A stretch of 64,000 bases of DNA from Aricia agestis (Eukaryota; Arthropoda; Insecta; Lepidoptera; Lycaenidae). The stretch's first letter is position 1; each line of letters begins with the position of its first letter. The stretch lies in NCBI RefSeq assembly GCF_905147365.1, contig NC_056416.1, positions 2,190,001-2,254,000 of the forward strand, read 5' to 3'. The position numbers and the translations under genes are program-made. This document shows, in pieces, positions 59,152 to 64,000 of the stretch. The notes beneath the pieces were generated by a model. That model ran no database searches and had not been told where the DNA came from. It saw nothing but the letters and a program-made list of their open reading frames with translations.

Positions 59152-61251
59152 GATCGAATATCGTTTCGATAGCAGGCTACCTAACTCGCTAACGCTGTCT
59201 CACCTGCGAGCATGTCAACCTGCGATCGAATCGTTATTCGAGAGCTAAGAATCGTTTCCCTGCGGTCTGCGGAGATGTACGCATTCCGGGCAGTCGCGGG
59301 GCGTCGGCCGCGGTTCGATTAAGCAATTAATATAATTCGACGGATGGCGAAAGAGGCGGCGAGATAACCATCTATCGGGATTCGGGATTATCGACCGCTC
59401 GAGTTCCACTGTTACATCACAATGTACACGTGCTGTCATGCTGCCAGAGGAAATGGTTTTGTTGTGGAACGAACGTGAAGGAATTGTCCCACTTGTTGAT
59501 CGGGATCGAAAACATAAATCGGAGATTAAAAGACAGTTGGGGATATAAACAACTTTTTCTACAGCATCCACTTTCCCACTTAAAAAAGCCTGCTGCTTCA
59601 TACTGTCAAGCTATGGCGCTTCAGGGTAAAACTAATAAGCTTAAGTTATTGGGTTATATTCAGGAGTTATTCATTCTGAAATGACTCAAAACGGGATAAA
59701 TCTTTACTATGCATACAGTGGAACAACTCAGAGGCAAAATCAAATAAAACCGATTTCGATTCGAATAACCACATTCCCTTTTAACATTCTTAACTAATGT
59801 ATCACAAAAAATCCAACCAAATCCGATTCCTGGGAAACCAAAAATCACCTGCACCGTCAGCAAAACAAACACAAGTCAAAAGTCAAACACATGAGACACG
59901 TTCAAAGAATTCTCACGTCGGTTGCGACATTTCCGTGTGCCTCAACCTGCCAACAATTCCACTGCCGAGTATGGCCGCGCCGGCTAAGGCTGCCACCATA
60001 TTCGTCACTCATTAGATGCAATATTATTTAATAAATTGTTACAGAGTACAGACTGCAGAGCGCAGTGCAGCATTCCTATTATAGTTGAGAGTTGAGTTTC
60101 GATTATCCGGATTTACGTTGTAATTTGATTAACTGCGCTTGAACTTGACATAAAAAAGATTAAAAGTAAACACGTATATTTTATTATGCACAGGTGCATA
60201 CTAAAATATTAATCTATTCCAATAGGTCTATTAACACTAGTAAGTTTTGGTCGTGTTTGTCGGCGTAATTTAGCATAATATGCGCCACGAAAACATATTT
60301 TGTGTCCATCACGCGGCAAAACAGTATTTTCAATGCAACTATATAATATTATTGTTCCTATGTCAACCTTCTATCTTTATTATCAGACTCATCACTCATC
60401 ACTCATGCGGCATGCCATCAGCCATGTCATGCACTCTGTTTCTTTAAACTTTACATAAGCTTTAAGAGATCGTGCTTCTTTTTTCGAAATGGATATTCCC
60501 ATGCAAAATCTATATTCTAATAATAAAAATAAGTCCGGATAATCGAGTCTCTACAGTTCGATGCATGGCGCGTTTCATTTCTAATGCATCAGTCTATAAA
60601 CAATCAATGATTGTATAAAGAAAAAAGCTCCTGGCGGGGTACCCAATCAAACGATTTCTCGCTAGATAATGCTTTTTTAATTTAAGAGTCATGTAGCATC
60701 TTTAAGTCACATATTAATACAAACATCCATACTAATATTATAAGTACGAAAATGTCGGTCTGTAATGATTAATGAGGTTTAACGTGAATGTGTATGTTGA
60801 ATACATGATTATTATAATACCAAGCCTCTACCATTTCTGAGACCCTAGACGGTTTGACATAAGTCATTGCTAAATGACATTTCGTTTGCGACGACTAATG
60901 TGAAATCTCAAACATTTTGATAACGAATTTCGTCATCGTTTTTAACGAAATCCCCTTTGGCTGCGGCCTCTTTTTCTACTACGAAGAACTAACTCTACAG
61001 GACTCCTAACACAGGGACCACCAACCTAAGACTCTCACAGAGGCGTAGCCTTTGTTACCAACAACAGTAAGCAGTAACGTGTCTATATTGAGAAGTCAGT
61101 GGTTGCACAAGCAACAAGGGTGGGCAACTGGGCATGCTCGCGGGCGACTGTGCTTCCTGCTTCCTAAAATAAATAATACTTTTTAGACAATCCGTCAGTG
61201 TAACATAACTTGTGTAATGCGGTTGTAACACTTGTTTTATTGCTATTTGAT
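59152..61251. other. No gene seen
   Basis: 59160-59450 is relatively GC-balanced, non-repetitive sequence without a convincing exon; it could be regulatory. A LINE-tail-like word CATACTAATATTATAAGTAC lies near 60730. Confidence 0.4.
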
Positions 61252-61586
61252 AATCCCGAAACACGCATGTTACATTGACGACATGCGTGATTCGGGATTC
61301 TTACCTCAGCTGTACTCAGTCGTACAGCTGAGGTAAGAATGTAGTATGGAATACAGCCTTTTTATCAGAATTTAGCCACTAGGTATAATCATATCAGCCT
61401 ATAGTCGTCCACTGCTGGACATAGGCCTCTCTCAATGAACGCCAAGATGACCGATCTCCTGCTACTCGCATCCAACATGGGCCTGCAACTAAACGGAGAT
61501 CGTCGTCCCACCTAGTTGGAGGTCGACCTACTACTAAGTATAATATTGACCTTTTATCAATATTATACCTAGTGGCTAAATTCTGA
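61252..61586. repeat. Two overlapping hairpins and a foldback with a repeat fragment inside
   Basis: 61252-61299: 19-bp arms (one mismatch), 10-nt loop. 61297-61340: perfect 19-bp arms (ATTCTTACCTCAGCTGTAC), 6-nt loop. 61365-61586: inverted repeat starting TCAGAATTTAGCCACTAGGT, enclosing CAGCCTATAGTCGTCCACTG, a phrase from a common lepidopteran dispersed repeat. Confidence 0.7.
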
Positions 61587-64000
61587 ACGCTCCTTAAAAT
61601 AATACGAGCTCCTACTTTACGTTTCCAACATATTTCCTTTAACCCTAAGTATCACTTAGCGTTCTTTTAAAAAGTCAAGTATCTTTTAAGACAGAAACGT
61701 TTCCTACTTGAACCTGAGTTCTTCAGGGTTTAAGAACGTGGGTAACAGAGTATAAAAGTTGGTGAAATCCTAGTCCAGTCACCCAAGGTCATACCTTTCA
61801 AGCAGAACCATTCCACAAAGACAAGTATTCTGACAATTCCTATCTTTGGTCAGACACATTTAACACACCAAAACCCATTTAAATTAAGAACCAACTCTAT
61901 AATTCGGTTCATCTGTCTAAGCCCCGTTTTAATTCTACCCCCAATCGCGGGGCCGGTAGGCGGAACTGTAATTTTTCCGCTGGCCGCCTCTCTGTGCCTC
62001 TATTTCGCAATCATTGTGGCAAATGACGCTGAATCGAGTTTGTACAAGTGCACGGAGATATGCACTCACAGACTAACTCACTGACAGAGACTTAAACAAT
62101 AAATAGGAAAATGCGTCCTCTCCATGGTAGGATAATATGATGGACAAATGGGGGCAAATATGATACGAACCTATAGAAGCGCATATGGCATATATTATTT
62201 TGTCTTCAATTGCTTATGATGGACGTCGTTTTTGCATACTGTAGTCAGCTTTGATATCATGATTGTATGAATTCATCGTGGCCCATCGTAGAGATGAGTC
62301 TCCAAATGCAAACTGCGTGTGTGATCAATTCAAATGGATTAGAAGTAACTACTTGAATCTCCTATTGATTGTCATAAAATAATTATTGTCGTGGATGCTT
62401 TTATTACAAAGAAATTCACTAAGATTATTCATTATAATATCAGTGCGGTCATGTTCTGCAAGACTGGTGATAAGCTAATCAATTAACGTACACGGTAATT
62501 ACCCGCATCATTTATCACAAATTCCAACAAACAAACTTACAACACTGAATCTTACATCAATAAAAATATTATACAGTATACTTTTCCGAGAATACAAAAC
62601 TCTGCCTCGAGTTTTTCTCAGCATTATCTTAATTTTTTCTTCCTTAATCTGATAAGTTACAATATTGAGCCCCGAAGTTGAAATAATATCATAATAAAAC
62701 ACTATCCAAACTATTATAGCTATCTATAACCTCATTATGCTATATTTCCCTAAAGTGATTTTTATGAAATTTTGTATGAAGACATTTTCAGTCCCACGAA
62801 AGGAGTTACACGTAGAGACACGATAAAACAAAGTTTCACCCAAAAATACATTAGTTGCTCGCTATAGCGGCAAAAACTGTTTTTTTAAAGTTATTTAAAA
62901 CCTAGTTCGAATCCAGCAGTATAAAAAATTATATAATACCTACATCTAAACCAGCCTCTACGTATGTTTTAACCTACACCCCAGTCGGACAATAGACTGG
63001 ATCCCCGATGTTCAGACTTCAGAGCAATCAAGATTCAAATTACACCGCACTCCCTCGCTGTGCCAACACAATCATCCCCTCAGTAGTTAATTACAATGCA
63101 TGATTTTGACATCGTATTATGAGTATTCGTTGTAATGGTTAAAGTCTCCACATACAACCCAAAGTGACCTGTATGGATGTAGAACAATCTGCAATTAATA
63201 GCGTCTATGTCTCTGTACATTCTTGAGGATGCGTATAGATATTAAGTTATTAGTTATTACGTTAGTTATGTTCTATGGATCTCTATCTTCTAGTTATTCA
63301 CAATTTAAAGCAAATATAGTATGTTAAAACAGCAATAACAAAAATTGTACTTCACACATTCATCTTTTTAGAATGAATGAAATTTTAAATTTATTTTTAT
63401 CCAATTACAAGAAAAATGAATCATTGTCGGATGCTTTAAAAAGGTCGGCTAATCACTCGTATCCTGATTTCGTCGGAAATCCATCTTACATACTGTTAAT
63501 CTGAATTCGACACATTTATTGTCTTTGACAAGAGAGTTATGAGTAAAATAATTACTGAATGTGGACATATTTTAGTCAAGATGCATCTTGACTAAAATAT
63601 GTTATGTCTTCAGGCTTCAACGGTTGAACTGATAAAATGAAATTTGGTAATAGTTTGAGAGACGGGAAAGGATGTTGGATAGTTTTCAGCTGATGGCTGA
63701 TTCAAAAAGTGCAATGCAACTCAGATTCGAAAAACTTCCCTGCTTAACAGCCAATAAACGCTCACCTTGCCAACCAATCACAGTTTCCGAATCCGATGCC
63801 GATGCTACTGAGAGCATTATTAAGCAAGGTGAGATAGCATCATCCGTTGGGCAACCGATGCAGTGGGCATCATCATTGGGCAACTCATAATCTTTAGAGC
63901 CCATTTGTGTTATCTTAAACATCTCGCGGTGGCGTGGGCGGCGTCATGTCAACAAAATTGTGACATTGTAATGTTACTGCCGATCGTTTAACACTAGAAA
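61587..64000. other. No gene seen
   Basis: AT-rich, with a perfect 38-bp palindrome at 63565-63602. Open frames on both strands at about 63672-63922 overlap each other and show no domain. Confidence 0.4.
63565..63602. repeat. Perfect 38-bp palindrome
   Basis: ACATATTTTAGTCAAGATG is followed directly by its reverse complement, with no loop. Confidence 0.8.

Noticed and set aside
59245..59601. 118-codon minus-strand frame as the missing kinase N-terminal exon
   Set aside because: It has no glycine-rich loop start, no suitable donor phase and no kinase-like sequence.
63672..63922. Overlapping open frames on both strands as a small gene
   Set aside because: Neither shows a domain, a splice context or codon bias like the real exons nearby.
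1..64000. CRISPR arrays, operons, riboswitches or other prokaryotic features
   Set aside because: The window is a spliced insect genome; the regular repeats found are minisatellites without spacers.

Overview
This window is nuclear DNA from an insect, almost certainly a moth or butterfly (Lepidoptera). The evidence is multi-exon genes with GT-AG introns, GC-rich coding exons in AT-rich surroundings, a mariner element, CR1/jockey-like LINEs, and high-copy repeats that I recognise from lepidopteran genomes. No species is assigned. Four protein genes could be rebuilt exon by exon; every splice phase closes.

Left part (about 2.7-23.5 kb, minus strand): an 11-exon SLC2-family sugar transporter (505 residues) and a 3-exon TMEM107 homologue (139 residues, a ciliary transition-zone membrane protein). 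The transporter's probable start exon lies inside TMEM107 intron 1, and TMEM107 exons 2 and 3 lie inside the transporter's first intron, so the two same-strand genes appear interleaved. A full-length LINE ORF (979 codons) sits in TMEM107 intron 1. Upstream of TMEM107 are a frameshifted THAP-domain gene remnant (24.9-25.4 kb) and a 5'-truncated LINE (25.5-27.3 kb).

Middle (28.5-41.7 kb, plus strand): the histone H3.3 chaperone HIRA, 20 exons, 898 residues, with seven N-terminal WD40 repeats, the ASF1-binding B-domain and the Hira C-terminal domain. Its introns hold an intact mariner, SINEs, LINE ends and MITEs. Three of its splice junctions have been tandemly duplicated: the exon 5 acceptor (245 bp, two identical copies), the exon 9 donor (26-bp unit, seven to eight copies) and the end of exon 10 with its donor. 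The exon 10 copy could act as an in-frame 48-nt cassette carrying a second B-domain core.

Right part (46.4-50.4 kb, minus strand): six 3' exons of a DAPK-related serine/threonine kinase (Drak/STK17 type), including a coding Asn-Gly-Thr-Asn-Gly-Val repeat array. Its first exon(s) are not visible and probably lie beyond position 64000. From 50.4 to 64 kb I find no coding exon, only repeats and unannotated DNA.

The rest is dominated by small DNA transposon derivatives with readable ends: at least six hAT-like elements with 8-bp target duplications, two with TA duplications, three at TTAA sites, and one 1.04-kb P-like element with 8-bp duplications and a THAP-start remnant. About a dozen short near-perfect hairpins of unrelated sequence are also scattered through the window.
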